Positions 44,072 to 54,600 of a stretch of 64,000 nt of DNA are shown in pieces (position 1 is the first letter of the stretch; each line of letters begins with the position of its first letter). This stretch comes from DATMER01 sp963741305. GTDB lineage: Bacteria; Acidobacteriota; Thermoanaerobaculia; Multivoradales; UBA5704. The notes under the pieces are model-generated. The model saw only the letters and a program-made list of their open reading frames with translations. It did not search any database and was not told the DNA's origin. The position numbers and the translations under genes were made by a program. The stretch lies in assembly GCA_963741305.1 (NCBI GenBank), contig CAVUHL010000003.1, positions 1,674,001-1,738,000 of the forward strand, given 5' to 3'.

Positions 44072-45082
44072 CTATAGGTACCCCATCCTCGTCTTCACGT
44101 CCTCGATCGCCTCGTCGTTCCCCTCCACGCTGAGCTTCCCGCGGTCCTCCCCCCTCCCGGCGGGGTAGAAGCCCTGGCGGTACATGGGGAAGCACTCGGT
44201 GCGGAGATGGCCGAGGTTCTGGTGACCCCTCCGCACCGCCCGCTCGTGGCGCAGGGCTCCGATGTCGATTGGCGCCACCACGATCTTCTCGCCGGGTCCG
44301 GGATCGGCCTGGGCGAGGATGCGGCCTTCGAAGTCCACCACCATGCTGCCTCCGGGCCAGGAGAACGGCGGGTAGTGGGAGAGGCTCGCGGCCTGGTTCG
44401 AGGCCACCACGTAAGACACGTTCTCCAGGGCGCGGCAGCGGTTCACCACCGTCCACCAGTCCATGGGCGCCGTGGCCCCCCAGGGGTCCATGTAGGCCGA
44501 GACCCGGATGAGCACCTCGGCGCCGTTCGTGGTGAGCTGGCGCAGCACCTCGGGGAAGAGCCAGTCGTAGCAGATCGCCACGCCGAGGTTGCCAATGGGC
44601 GTCTTCGCCACCGGGAACATCTCTTCCTGGTAGTCCGGCAGGTCGTGCGGGCTCGCGTGCACCTCCCAGGGGATCCACGGGTTTACCTTGCGGTACTTGG
44701 TCAGGATGCCCTCGGGGCCGATCAGGCAGGTGGCGTTGAAGACCACGCCGGGGTAGCGGTCGTCCCGCTCGAGGAAGGTGCCGGTCTGGATCCAGACGCC
44801 GTACTCCTTCGCCTTCGCGGCATAGCGCTCGGTGTGCTCATTCGGGATCGGGATAGCCAGCTTGTCGAGCAACTCGCGGGCCGTGGGGTAGACTGGCGCT
44901 GCGTGAGCGAACTCCGGGAAGACCACCAGCTTTACGGGCAGGAAGGGCGCGTAGCCCTCCACCGCCTGGGAGATCATCGTGATCATGCGGTCCGTGTGAG
45001 GTTTGATGCCGGCGCGGTCGGCCGGGTTCGGGAAGTCCACCTGGCACGCGGCGGCGGCGTAGCGAAGGGTCTGTCCGTCCAT
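44072..45082 (-). CDS. Carbon-nitrogen hydrolase (nitrilase superfamily)
   Basis: 336 residues from the ATG at 45082; a longer frame begins at 45124, and neither has a clear ribosome site. The catalytic Glu57 (VVFPEF), Lys131 (TKYRKVN) and Cys170 (VAICYDW) form the nitrilase-superfamily Glu-Lys-Cys triad. Members hydrolyse nitriles, amides or carbamoyl groups; this one looks more like an aliphatic amidase/carbamoylase than a nitrilase, but the substrate is not assignable. It lies 63 bp upstream of the kinase on the same strand and diverges from the FG-GAP operon. Confidence 0.88.
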   Translation of the reverse strand: MDGQTLRYAAAACQVDFPNPADRAGIKPHTDRMITMISQAVEGYAPFLPVKLVVFPEFAHAAPVYPTARELLDKLAIPIPNEHTERYAAKAKEYGVWIQTGTFLERDDRYPGVVFNATCLIGPEGILTKYRKVNPWIPWEVHASPHDLPDYQEEMFPVAKTPIGNLGVAICYDWLFPEVLRQLTTNGAEVLIRVSAYMDPWGATAPMDWWTVVNRCRALENVSYVVASNQAASLSHYPPFSWPGGSMVVDFEGRILAQADPGPGEKIVVAPIDIGALRHERAVRRGHQNLGHLRTECFPMYRQGFYPAGRGEDRGKLSVEGNDEAIEDVKTRMGYL

Positions 45083-45124
45083 GCGCGGGATGATGGAGGA
45101 GATACTGGCGCAGTCCAGGCCCAT

Positions 45125-45140
45125 GGACCTTTTTTGGTCC
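45125..45140. promoter_or_regulatory. Perfect inverted repeat between divergent genes
   Basis: GGACC-TTTTTT-GGTCC, a 5-bp perfect inverted repeat around a T6 centre. It lies between the nitrilase-family gene and the FG-GAP operon start at 45208. It resembles the 18-bp repeat family (GGATCTCTTTTGAACC). A TACACT and a TTAAAT follow within 40 bp, but no well-spaced -35/-10 pair can be chosen. Confidence 0.45.
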
Positions 45141-45207
45141 CGGGTTCCTACACTCCCAGGGGCGGCGGGTTGCTTAAATAGCCCGAAGCCCGACCGGAGG
45201 CAATACC

Positions 45208-47553
45208 GTGAAGCTGCACAAGCCGAAGTCTTTGTTTTTCAGCCTCCTGGCGCCGGTGCTCCTGATCGGCGGCGCCCTCACTACCTTCGATCACTTCGAG
45301 AAGCGGGGGAGGGAGTTCTTCGAGGCCGGCAGCGGCGCCGTCGCGACGCTGGGTACCCTCGCCCGCGCCCTGAAGGGCGGCGACCTGGAGACGGCCGGGC
45401 GCCTCTACAGCCCGGATTTCCGCGGCTCTTCCCTCGGGTTCACCCAGCTGCGCCGCGGTGAGGCGAAGGACGGCATCGAGTCCCTCCCCTTCACCCCGGA
45501 CGGGTCTGCCGTGGACCGCGCCGCCGCCCTCGCGGAGTGGCGCTCGTACCTGGACGGCTTCGAGTCGATCGAGGAGGCCGGCCTTCACGTCCACCGGGTG
45601 GAGGAGTGGGAGGCGGACGGCGAGGTCACCGCGCAAGTCCGCTTCGAGGTCATCGGCACGCCGCGCGGCCGCCTCCAACCGGGGATCGACCGCGGGTTCT
45701 TCCGCGCGCGGTTCGTGCCCTCACCGGAGGGGCTCCGCATCGCCGAGGCTTCGCCGATCGAAGGCGAGCGCCTGATCAGCAACCAGCCGCAGTTCACCGA
45801 GGTGGGAGCCCAGGCCGGCATCGCGTTCAAGAACGAGTATTACCCGCCTTTCCTCACCGAGCCGCTGCGCTTCGGCATGATCCGGCACGGGCCCGGCGGC
45901 ATCAGCGCCGTGGACGTGGACAACGACGGCTTCCACGACATCTTCATCCCGGACGGCGTCGAGTCCAGGCTCTTCCGCAACCGGCGGGACGGCACGTTCG
46001 AGGACATCACCGCCGCCTCCGGCCTGTCCGGCCTCGACGGCATGTCCGTGGGCGTGTTCGCGGATTACGACAACGACGGCTGGAAGGATCTGTTCGTGAG
46101 CCGCACGTTCAAGCCCAACCAGCTCTTCCACAATGAGGGAAACGGGACTTTCAGGGACGTGACCGCCGCCTCCGGGATCGGCGCGGACTGCTGCACCACC
46201 GTCGCCTCCTGGGGGGACTACGACAACGACGGCGACCTCGACCTCTACGTGGGCCGCTATCTGGATCCGCGCAAAGACATCCCCACCACCTTCTATGCCC
46301 GCAACGGCGAGCCCAATCAGCTCTACCGCAACGAGGGCAACGGCCGCTTCACCAACGTGACCGAGGAGGCCGGGGTGGGGGAGACCGGGCTCTGCCTGGG
46401 ATCGGTGTTCGGGGACTATGACGACGACGGCGATGCCGATCTCTACGTGGTCAACGACTTCGGGCGCAAGACGCTGTACCGCAACGACGGGGACGGTACG
46501 TTTACGGACGTCACGGTCGAGACCAACACGCTCGCCTATGGCGCGGGCATGAGCGCCTCGTTCGGCGACTACGACAACGATGCGAAGCTGGACATCTATG
46601 TGGCTCACATCCGCTCGGAGCACAGTTGGTTCGCCGAGCCGCCGACCGTATGGCGCTACATGGCGAACTCCTGGCGCCAGGGGGTCTGGCGCAGCGACAT
46701 GCCGCTCTACTTCGAGATCTTCCGCCAGTCGGGCTTCGAGTTCGTCGAGGTCTTCCAGCAGATGGCCTCGGGCAACACCCTGCTGCGCAACAAGGGCGAC
46801 GGTACGTTCGACGACGTGACCTGGGAGACCCACACGAATCCACTCGGGTGGTTCTGGGGCTCGGCCTTTGCCGACTTCGACAACGACGGCTGGCAGGACA
46901 TCTACAGCGCCAACGGCTGGGTTTACAGCGACCGCGACACCGAAATCGAGATGGAGTTCCTGAACAACGTCGTGGGCGACCAGGAGGGCTACAAAAGCGG
47001 CCGTTTCTTCGACCCGAAGCACTTCGGCCGCCGCTCCTGGCATGGCTGGGAGCGCAACCGCCACCTGCGCAACGTGAATGGAAAGGATTTCCACGAGGTC
47101 GGCCGGCCCGCCGGCACCGATCTGATCACGAACAGCCGCGGCATCGCGGTGGCGGACTTCTGGAACCGCGGCGTGCTGGACATCGCGGTCGCGGCCTCGG
47201 CCGACCGCCACGCGCTGCTGCGCAACGAGCTGGCAGGCCGCCGCAACTGGCTCGGGGTCGAGCTCGTCGGCACGAAGTCGAACCGCGACGCCGTGGGCGC
47301 CCGCGTCACGATCCACACCGGAAGTACGGTCCAGACGCGCGAGGTCGTGGCGGGCGACGGCTATGCTCAGCAGAGCGCGTTGCGCCTCCACTTCGGCCTG
47401 GGCGACCGGGTAACGAAGATCGACGAGCTGGTGGTGCGCTGGCCCGCCTCCGGGATCGAGCAGCGCTTCAAGGACGTTCCGGTCAACCGTATCGTGGGTA
47501 TCACCGAGGGGGGCCGGCTGGTGGAAAAGCGCTACGGAGCCGGGCAGGAGTGA
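45208..47553 (+). CDS. Exported FG-GAP/VCBS-ASPIC protein, first gene of five-gene operon
   Basis: 781 residues from a GTG with CGGAGG 7 nt upstream. Signal/anchor helix ~7-25. Residues ~40-185 form an NTF2/SnoaL-like or helical N-domain that bears no calcium motifs. Residues ~200-650 hold FG-GAP/VCBS repeats (DVDNDGFHDI, DYDNDGDLDL, DYDDDGDADL, DFDNDGWQDI). An ASPIC/UnbV domain ends the protein (NRDAVGARVTI ... LHFGLGD ... VVRWPASG). Predicted periplasmic or surface propeller. The following gene begins inside its stop (GTGA). Confidence 0.9.
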   Translation: MKLHKPKSLFFSLLAPVLLIGGALTTFDHFEKRGREFFEAGSGAVATLGTLARALKGGDLETAGRLYSPDFRGSSLGFTQLRRGEAKDGIESLPFTPDGSAVDRAAALAEWRSYLDGFESIEEAGLHVHRVEEWEADGEVTAQVRFEVIGTPRGRLQPGIDRGFFRARFVPSPEGLRIAEASPIEGERLISNQPQFTEVGAQAGIAFKNEYYPPFLTEPLRFGMIRHGPGGISAVDVDNDGFHDIFIPDGVESRLFRNRRDGTFEDITAASGLSGLDGMSVGVFADYDNDGWKDLFVSRTFKPNQLFHNEGNGTFRDVTAASGIGADCCTTVASWGDYDNDGDLDLYVGRYLDPRKDIPTTFYARNGEPNQLYRNEGNGRFTNVTEEAGVGETGLCLGSVFGDYDDDGDADLYVVNDFGRKTLYRNDGDGTFTDVTVETNTLAYGAGMSASFGDYDNDAKLDIYVAHIRSEHSWFAEPPTVWRYMANSWRQGVWRSDMPLYFEIFRQSGFEFVEVFQQMASGNTLLRNKGDGTFDDVTWETHTNPLGWFWGSAFADFDNDGWQDIYSANGWVYSDRDTEIEMEFLNNVVGDQEGYKSGRFFDPKHFGRRSWHGWERNRHLRNVNGKDFHEVGRPAGTDLITNSRGIAVADFWNRGVLDIAVAASADRHALLRNELAGRRNWLGVELVGTKSNRDAVGARVTIHTGSTVQTREVVAGDGYAQQSALRLHFGLGDRVTKIDELVVRWPASGIEQRFKDVPVNRIVGITEGGRLVEKRYGAGQE

Positions 47554-49256
47554 AGAGAAGCGGAATCGGCGCCGCCCTGTTGATAGCCCTCGCCAGTGCT
47601 GTGTCAGCCGGACCCGAGCGCTGGTTCGAGGACGTCACTGCGAAAGCCGGCGTGGCCGCGAAGCACACGAACCGCGCCTTTCACAATCCCTACGCCGAGA
47701 TCATGGCGGGCTACACCGCCCTGGGCGCCTCCGTGGCCGCCGCGGACTTCGACGGCGACGGCTTCGAGGACCTCTTCGTCACCGACTCGTCGGAGGCCGG
47801 CAAGAACCATCTTTACAGGAATGACGGCGACTTTACTTTCACCGACGTAGCCGGCGAGGCGGGCGTGGCCGGCGGCAACGACGCTGCCAACGCCTCGTCC
47901 GATGCGCTCTGGTTCGATTACGACAACGACGGCCGGCCCGACCTGTTCGTGGTCCGCTTCGGGAAGAGCCAGCTCTTCAAGAACCTGGACGGCCGCAAGT
48001 TCCGCGAGGTCACCCGCGAGGCCGGCCTCGACCGCGCGGGCAACGCGATCACCGCCGTCGCCTTCGATCATGACCTGGATGGGGACCTCGATCTCTTCGT
48101 CGGGAGCTACTTCCAGCCGGTGGACGTCTTCAATCCCGCCACCCCGCGCTTCTTCCCCGAGAGCTTCGAGACCGCCAACAACGGCGGCGGCGTGACGGTC
48201 TGGCGCAACGAGGGCAAGGGCCGGTTCATGGACGTTACGAAGCAGGCGGGCTTCGACCTCGCGGGCTGGACCCTGGACCTCGGCCATGGCGACGCGGACA
48301 ACGACGGCGACGACGACCTCTACGTGGCCTGCGACTTCGGCACGGACCGCTTCTTCCTCAACAACGGCAACGGCACGTTCACCGACCGCACCCGCGAGGC
48401 CATCGGCATCGACACGAAGAAGGGGATGAACGCCGAGTGGGCCGACTTCGACGAGGACGGCTGGCTCGACATCTACGTCACCAACATCACCGACGACTAC
48501 ATGCGGGAAGGCAACTTCCTCTGGCGCAACAACGGCGATCTGACGTTCACGGATGTTTCGCGTGAGACCGGCACGTACGATACCGGCTGGGGTTGGGGTG
48601 GCAAGTTCTTCGACTATGACAACGACGGCTGGCTCGACCTCTACGTTGTCAATGGCTGGGTGTCGGCAGGCCCCGAAAGCTACGTGCCCGACATCTTCGA
48701 GATGATCACCCGCGGGGAGGTGGACTTTGCCGACGCCCGCAACTGGCCCCCCATGGGCAAGAAGAGCCTGTCCGGCTATCAGAAGAAGAAGCTCTTCCAC
48801 AACCAGGGCGGACAGATCTTCAAGGACGAGGCCGCGCGCCACGGCCTCGACTCCACTCGCGACGGCCGCGGCATCGCCGTGGCGGACTTCGACAACGACG
48901 GCCGGCAGGACCTTTTCGTGGCCAATGCCAATGCCGAGCCGTTCCTCTACCGCAATACCGCCCCGCCCGGGCAGTGGGCCTCCTTCCTGTTGGAAGGGAA
49001 GAAAGCGAACCGCGATGCGGTCGGCGCGAAGCTTCGGCTGACGGCCGGCGGCCGTACCCGGTTGCGTTTTGTCGACGGCGGCAACAGCTTCGCCGGCCAG
49101 AGCAGCCGCCGGGTCCACTTCGGCCTGGGCAGCTCGAAAGAGACCGTCAAGCTGGAGGTGCTCTGGCCTTCGGGAGCGAAGCAGACGTTCGAGGGGATTG
49201 CGCCCGGCCACGGTTACCGAATCGTGGAAGGGGAGTCCCCGAGGAGACAGCGATGA
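47550..49256 (+). CDS. Exported FG-GAP/VCBS-ASPIC protein, second gene of operon
   Basis: 568 residues from a GTG that overlaps the previous stop, with CGGAG about 10 nt upstream. Short signal peptide (1-20). FG-GAP/VCBS repeats throughout (DFDGDGFEDL, DYDNDGRPDL, DADNDGDDDL, DFDNDGRQDL) and a C-terminal ASPIC/UnbV domain (NRDAVGAKLRL ... VHFGLGS ... VLWPSGA). Closely paralogous to the gene at 49942: both have the same KKGMN/RKGMN, VTNITDDYM/VTNITDEYM and DARNWPPMG/DVRNWPAIG landmarks. Confidence 0.9.
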   Translation: MKRSGIGAALLIALASAVSAGPERWFEDVTAKAGVAAKHTNRAFHNPYAEIMAGYTALGASVAAADFDGDGFEDLFVTDSSEAGKNHLYRNDGDFTFTDVAGEAGVAGGNDAANASSDALWFDYDNDGRPDLFVVRFGKSQLFKNLDGRKFREVTREAGLDRAGNAITAVAFDHDLDGDLDLFVGSYFQPVDVFNPATPRFFPESFETANNGGGVTVWRNEGKGRFMDVTKQAGFDLAGWTLDLGHGDADNDGDDDLYVACDFGTDRFFLNNGNGTFTDRTREAIGIDTKKGMNAEWADFDEDGWLDIYVTNITDDYMREGNFLWRNNGDLTFTDVSRETGTYDTGWGWGGKFFDYDNDGWLDLYVVNGWVSAGPESYVPDIFEMITRGEVDFADARNWPPMGKKSLSGYQKKKLFHNQGGQIFKDEAARHGLDSTRDGRGIAVADFDNDGRQDLFVANANAEPFLYRNTAPPGQWASFLLEGKKANRDAVGAKLRLTAGGRTRLRFVDGGNSFAGQSSRRVHFGLGSSKETVKLEVLWPSGAKQTFEGIAPGHGYRIVEGESPRRQR

Positions 49257-49945
49257 AGCGACGCGCAGCAGCCCTACTCATTCTCCTGGCCTGGTCTGCG
49301 ATGGCCGGCGCGGCAACTCTGCCGGAGCTCGAAGCCAAGCTCACCGCGGACCCGAACGACATGAAGGCCGCCAACGAGTACCGCAAGGCGGTGATCCAGG
49401 CCGCCGAGTACGACCGGGCGATCGAGTTCTTCAAGAAGCTCGTGACCGACCATCCCAAGGCGGCCTACGCCTGGCTCAACTACGGCTACGCCTACGTGGA
49501 CAAGATCCCGGCCGCGGGCTCCATCACACAGGTGATCCTGGCCAACACCGCGCTCACGAACTTCACGAAGTCCATCGAGCTCGAGCGGAGCTGGATCGCG
49601 CTCTTCACACGCGGCAACAGCTATCTCTATTGGCCGAAGATCTTCGGCCGCGGTCCGCTCGCCGTCACCGACCTCGAGGAGGCGGTGGCGATCTCGAAGA
49701 AGGTGCCGCAGAAGAAGGTCTATGCCCGCGCCTGGATCGCCCTCGGTGACGCCTACTGGCGGACCGACCAGCCGGATAAAGCGAAAGCCACCTGGAAGGA
49801 GGCGCTGGCGCTCTTCCCGGGCGAGCCGCAACTCGAGGCCCGCCTCGCGCGCGACGGCGACGCGCTGGAGCAGTACATCTACGAGCAGCTCGATCCCAAC
49901 AAGCGAGTGGACACGGACCTGTCTCCGCTCTGGGAGGGGCCGTGA
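49253..49945 (+). CDS. Exported TPR-type protein
   Basis: 230 residues. Signal peptide 1-20 (MKRRAAALLILLAWSAMAGA). TPR-like helical repeats at ~25-95 (AANEYRKAVIQAAEYDRAIEFFKKL, AAYAWLNYGYAYV) and ~150-200 (ARAWIALGDAYWRTDQPDKAKATWKEAL). It sits between two paralogous FG-GAP proteins with ATGA/GTGA overlaps on both sides, suggesting it works as an assembly or docking partner of the propellers in the periplasm. Confidence 0.85.
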   Translation: MKRRAAALLILLAWSAMAGAATLPELEAKLTADPNDMKAANEYRKAVIQAAEYDRAIEFFKKLVTDHPKAAYAWLNYGYAYVDKIPAAGSITQVILANTALTNFTKSIELERSWIALFTRGNSYLYWPKIFGRGPLAVTDLEEAVAISKKVPQKKVYARAWIALGDAYWRTDQPDKAKATWKEALALFPGEPQLEARLARDGDALEQYIYEQLDPNKRVDTDLSPLWEGP

Positions 49946-51651
49946 GACGCCTTGTCCTGCTCCTGCTGATTGCCCTCCCGGCCGGAGCGGCCAGCTTGCG
50001 CTTCGAGGAGGTCGGCGAGAAGACGGGCTCCCGCATGCAGCACCACACCCGCAAGTTCCCGGCGCCGCACGCGGACGTGCTCGGCATGTTCACCTCCGGC
50101 GGCGCCACGGCGGCGGTGGGCGATTACGACGGCGATGGCGACGAGGACCTCTACGTCACCGACTCGGACGCCGGCAAGCAGGGCCACCTGCTGCGCAACC
50201 AGCTCAAGGAGACCGGCAAGCTGGCGTTCCTCGACGTCACGGCCGAGGCGGGCGTGGGCGGCGGCAACGATGCGCGCTCGATCGTGGCCGACGCCCTGTG
50301 GCTCGACGCCGACAACGACGGCGCGCTCGACCTGCTCCTGGCCCGCTTCGGCACGCCGGTCCTCTACCGCAACGAGGGCAAGGGGAAGTTCAAGGACGTG
50401 TCCACGGGCTCGGGGCTCGACAAATTTGCGAACACGATCGCGGCCATCGCCTTCGACTACGACAAGGACGGGCGGCTCGACCTGCTCCTGGGCAACTACT
50501 TCCCGCCTGTAAACCTGATCGATCTGCCCACTCCGCACGTGCTGCCCAACAACCTCGACCAGGCGGACAACGGCGGCGGCGCGAGCCTGTGGCGCAACGT
50601 CACGGAGAAAGGCCCAAAGGGGAACAACCTCCGGTTCGCCGAGGTCACGGAGAAGGCGGGCCTCGCCAAGCACACCGGCTGGACCCTGGACGCCGGCCAC
50701 GCCGACCTCGACAACGACGGCTGGCAGGACATCTACCTGGCGGGCGACTACGGCACCGACCGCCTGTTCTGGAACAACGGCGACGGAACCTTCCGCGACG
50801 CGACCAAGGAGGCCCTGGGCATCGACACGCGCAAGGGGATGAATGTCGATATGGGCGACTACGACCGCGACGGCTTGCTCGACGTCTACGTGACGAACAT
50901 CACCGACGAGTACATGAAAGAGTGCAACATGCTCTGGCACAACAACGGGGACCGCACCTTCTCCGACCTGTCGAAGGAGACCGGCACCTGCAACACGCTT
51001 TGGGGCTGGGCTGCCAAGTTCGGCGACTTCGACAACGACGGCTGGGAAGACCTGTTCGTGGTCAACGGCCTGCGCTCGGCCGGACCTGAGAACTACATTC
51101 CCGTGCTCGTGGAGATGATCATCACGCCGGACATCGACTTCACCGACGTGCGCAACTGGCCGGCCATCGGCAACCGGACCTGGAGCGGCTTCCAGAAGAA
51201 GAAGCTCCTGCGGAACCTGGGCGATCAATCGTTCAAAGAGGTCGCGGCGCAGGCTGGGGTGGACAACGACCTCGACGGCCGGGGGATCGGGATGGCCGAC
51301 TTCGACCAGGACGGCCGGCTGGACCTCTATCAGACCAATGCCAATCAGCCCGCGCTGTTCTACCGCAACGTAACCGAGGGAGTTGGCAACTGGCTCGCGC
51401 TGAAGCTCGTCGGCACGAAGTCCAACCGCGGCGCGGTCGGCGCCCGGGTGACCGTGAAGGCGAACGGCCAGACCTGGATCCGCGAGGTCAACGGCGGCAA
51501 CGGCTACGCCGGCCAGAGCTCGCTGAACGTCCACTTCGGCCTGGGGGCCGTGGGCAAGATCGACGCGGTGGAGATCCGCTGGCCGAGCGGCAAGGTGGAG
51601 AAGGTGACCGCGCCGCTCAACAAGATCACGGCCATCCAGGAATCGAAATGA
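49942..51651 (+). CDS. Exported FG-GAP/VCBS-ASPIC protein, fourth gene of operon
   Basis: 569 residues from a GTG overlapping the previous stop (GTGA). Signal peptide ~1-15. FG-GAP/VCBS repeats with DYDGDGDEDL, DADNDGALDL, DYDKDGRLDL, DLDNDGWQDI and DFDQDGRLDL. C-terminal ASPIC/UnbV (NRGAVGARVTV ... GYAGQSSLNVHFGLG ... IRWPSGK). A near-duplicate of the gene at 47550, separated from it only by the TPR gene, so the pair likely arose by duplication. Confidence 0.9.
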   Translation: MRRLVLLLLIALPAGAASLRFEEVGEKTGSRMQHHTRKFPAPHADVLGMFTSGGATAAVGDYDGDGDEDLYVTDSDAGKQGHLLRNQLKETGKLAFLDVTAEAGVGGGNDARSIVADALWLDADNDGALDLLLARFGTPVLYRNEGKGKFKDVSTGSGLDKFANTIAAIAFDYDKDGRLDLLLGNYFPPVNLIDLPTPHVLPNNLDQADNGGGASLWRNVTEKGPKGNNLRFAEVTEKAGLAKHTGWTLDAGHADLDNDGWQDIYLAGDYGTDRLFWNNGDGTFRDATKEALGIDTRKGMNVDMGDYDRDGLLDVYVTNITDEYMKECNMLWHNNGDRTFSDLSKETGTCNTLWGWAAKFGDFDNDGWEDLFVVNGLRSAGPENYIPVLVEMIITPDIDFTDVRNWPAIGNRTWSGFQKKKLLRNLGDQSFKEVAAQAGVDNDLDGRGIGMADFDQDGRLDLYQTNANQPALFYRNVTEGVGNWLALKLVGTKSNRGAVGARVTVKANGQTWIREVNGGNGYAGQSSLNVHFGLGAVGKIDAVEIRWPSGKVEKVTAPLNKITAIQESK

Positions 51652-54600
51652 GGTGGATCGTCCTGTTGGCGGTCCTCGCCGCGGCGTCTCCTCAGGACGA
51701 GCGGCTCTGGCACCACCGCAATCTGGGCAAGGCTTTCTACGAGAACCCTACGACCCAGTACGAGGCGGTGGAGGAGCTGAAGAAGGCTCTCGACCTGGCG
51801 CCCGGCTCTCCGCGCGAGCGGCTCAACTATGCCCTCTCGCTCCTCAAGGCCGGCAAGACCGCCGAAGGGATCAAGGAGCTGGAGGCGGTGCAAAAGCAGG
51901 CGCCGGAGATCCCGCACACCTGGTTCAACCTGGGGATCGCCTTCAAGGAGGACTCCCAGTACGAGAAGGCCCTTCAGCAGTTCGAGCGCATGGCCGCCCT
52001 GGTCCCGGACGAGCCGATCACCCACTACAACCTGGGCGTCCTCTACAAGCTCACGGAGAAGCCCGACCTGGCGCTCAAGCACTTCGAACGGGCCGCGGAC
52101 CTCAATTCCTATTTTGCCGCGCCGCGCTTCCAGCTGTTCAATACCTACCGGCAGGCGGGCAGGACGGAGGAGGCCGCGCGGCGCAAGCAGGAGTACGACG
52201 CGATCAAGGAGGCGCAGAAGGGGGCCGCGGTCCCCGAGGACGTGGATTGGAGCTGGTACCGCGAGCTCCTCGACGAGATCGATCCGCCGGCTGCGGCAAC
52301 CCCTCCGGCCGAGCCGTCCTTCGAAGCGACTGAGCTTGGACGCGGGTTTGAAGGCCTGACCGTCCTCGACGCCGACGGCGACCTCGCTCCCGACCTGCTG
52401 GCGTGGTCCAAGGCCGGCGTCACGCTCTTCCGTAAAGGGACGAGCGGCCTCGAGGATCTGCGCAACGTGACTGCTGTCGCGGCCGGGGACTTCGACAACG
52501 ACGGCCTTGCGGACCTCTGCGTCCTCGCAGACGCTCCGATGCTCTTCCGCAACGCGGGCGGCAGCTTCCAGAAGGTCGACGCGAAGCTTCCCGCCGGCAG
52601 GTACAACCTGGCTTTCTGGCTCGATTTCGATCACGACTACGACCTCGACCTCCTGCTTCTTGGGGAGGGGGCAGCCTTGGTCCGCAACAACGGAACGAGT
52701 TGGAGCGACGAGACCCGGCGCTTCCCGTTCGTGAGCGGCCGCGCGGTTTCCGGCGCGATTGTCGAGGCCGTGGCCGACACCCAGAACATGGATCTCGTCG
52801 TCACCTATGCCGGCCGTCCGGCCGTGCTGTACCGCGACCGGCTCGGCGGACGGTACGAAGCCGTCGAAATGGCCGGGCCGGATGGCGCGGTGCTGGCGCA
52901 CGACGTGGACCAGGATGGCTGGAGCGATCTCCTGTCTTCTTCTTCCTTGATGCTCAACCGCCGCAGCCTGCAGGGGGTGCTGGAGAAGGCCGAGGGCTCG
53001 GTGCCCGTTCTCCCGCTGGCGTTCGCGGACCTCGAAGGCCGGGGCATGAGCGACCTCGTGGCCGGCGACGGCCTCTACCGCAACGAAGGGCGGGGGAAGC
53101 TGGGAAAGGAGAAAGCGGCAGAGGGTTTCCCGGCAGTCGCCGCGGCCTCCGCCGACTTCGACGGCGACGGCCGCGAGGATCTGGCGGTCGTGGGCAAGGA
53201 CGGCGTGCTGCGGCGGCTGCTCAACCGGACGAAGACCGGTCACCGCTGGCTGAGGGTCGGGCTCGAAGGGGTCAAGAACCTGAAGCTCGCGCCGGGCGCC
53301 GAGGTCGAGGTCAAGGCCGGCTCGAGCTATCAGAAGAAGATCTACCGCGGGTTCCCCCTGACCTTCGGCCTGGGGCCGCGGACCACGATCGACGCCGTGC
53401 GCATCACCTGGCCGAACGGCTTGATCCAGAACGAGACGAAGCAGGCCGCGGACCGCGCCGCGACGTTCAAGGAGGCGCCGCGCCTGTCCGGCTCGTGCCC
53501 GATGATCTTTACCTGGAACGGCGAGCGCTTCCAGTTCATCACCGACGTCCTCGGCGTCGCGCCGCTCGGGGCGAGCGCCGGCGACGGCACGTACTTCCCG
53601 GTGGATCACGACGAGTACGTGCAGATCCCCGGCGAAGCGCTGGCGGAGGTGGACGGCCGCTACGAGATCCGCGTCACCGAAGAGCTGCGCGAGGTCGCCT
53701 ATCTGGATCAGATGCGGCTCATCGCCCTCGATCATCCGGATGGGGTCGAGGTCTTCACGAACGACAAGTTCAAGGCTCCGCCGTTCCCCGAGTTCCGGCT
53801 GTTCGGCGTGGAGAAACGGATCTATCCGGTCCGCGCCACCGACCACCGGGGCAAGGACGTGCGGCCCCGCCTGCTCGCCAAGGACCAGACCTATCCGGAC
53901 GGCTTCCGGCGCGACCTTTCCGGCGTCGCCGAGCTGCACCACGTCGATCTCGACTTCGGTGCGGCGGCGGAAGACAACCGGGCCGTCCTCGTGCTCTCCG
54001 GCTGGGTGGACTGGGCGGACGGCAGCACGTTCCTGGGAGCGGCCCAGGCGTCGTCATCCGGGCTCGTGTTCCCCCGCCTTCAAGTCAAAGACAAGCAGGG
54101 GAGATGGCAGACCGTGATCGAGGACATGGGCCTGCCAGCTGGCAAGCCCAAGACCATCGCCGTGGACTTGACGGGCAAGTTCCTCTCCTCCTCGCGCGAA
54201 GTGCGGATCGAGACCAGCCTCTGCCTCTACTGGGACGAGGTCTTCCTGTCCGAAGAGAGCGGCGAGCCGACCATGGCGAGGGCGGATCTGGCGCCTCTCT
54301 CGGCCGAGCTGCGCTTCCGCGGCTTCTCGCGGCCCGTGATCCATCCCGAGCGCCGGCAACCCGAAAGCTTCGACTACCAGTCGTGGATGCCCGTCTCGAT
54401 GTGGAACCCCACGCCCGGCCTTTACACGCGCTATGGCGACGTCCGCCCCCTGCTGGAAGAGGTGGACGACCGGATGGTGGTCATGGGCTCGGGTGATGAG
54501 GTGCGGCTGCTCTTCGACGCCAAGGCCCTGTCCCCCCTGCCCGCGGGCTGGCGGCGCGACTTCCTTCTCCTGGTCGATGGCTGGGCCAAGGACGGCGACG

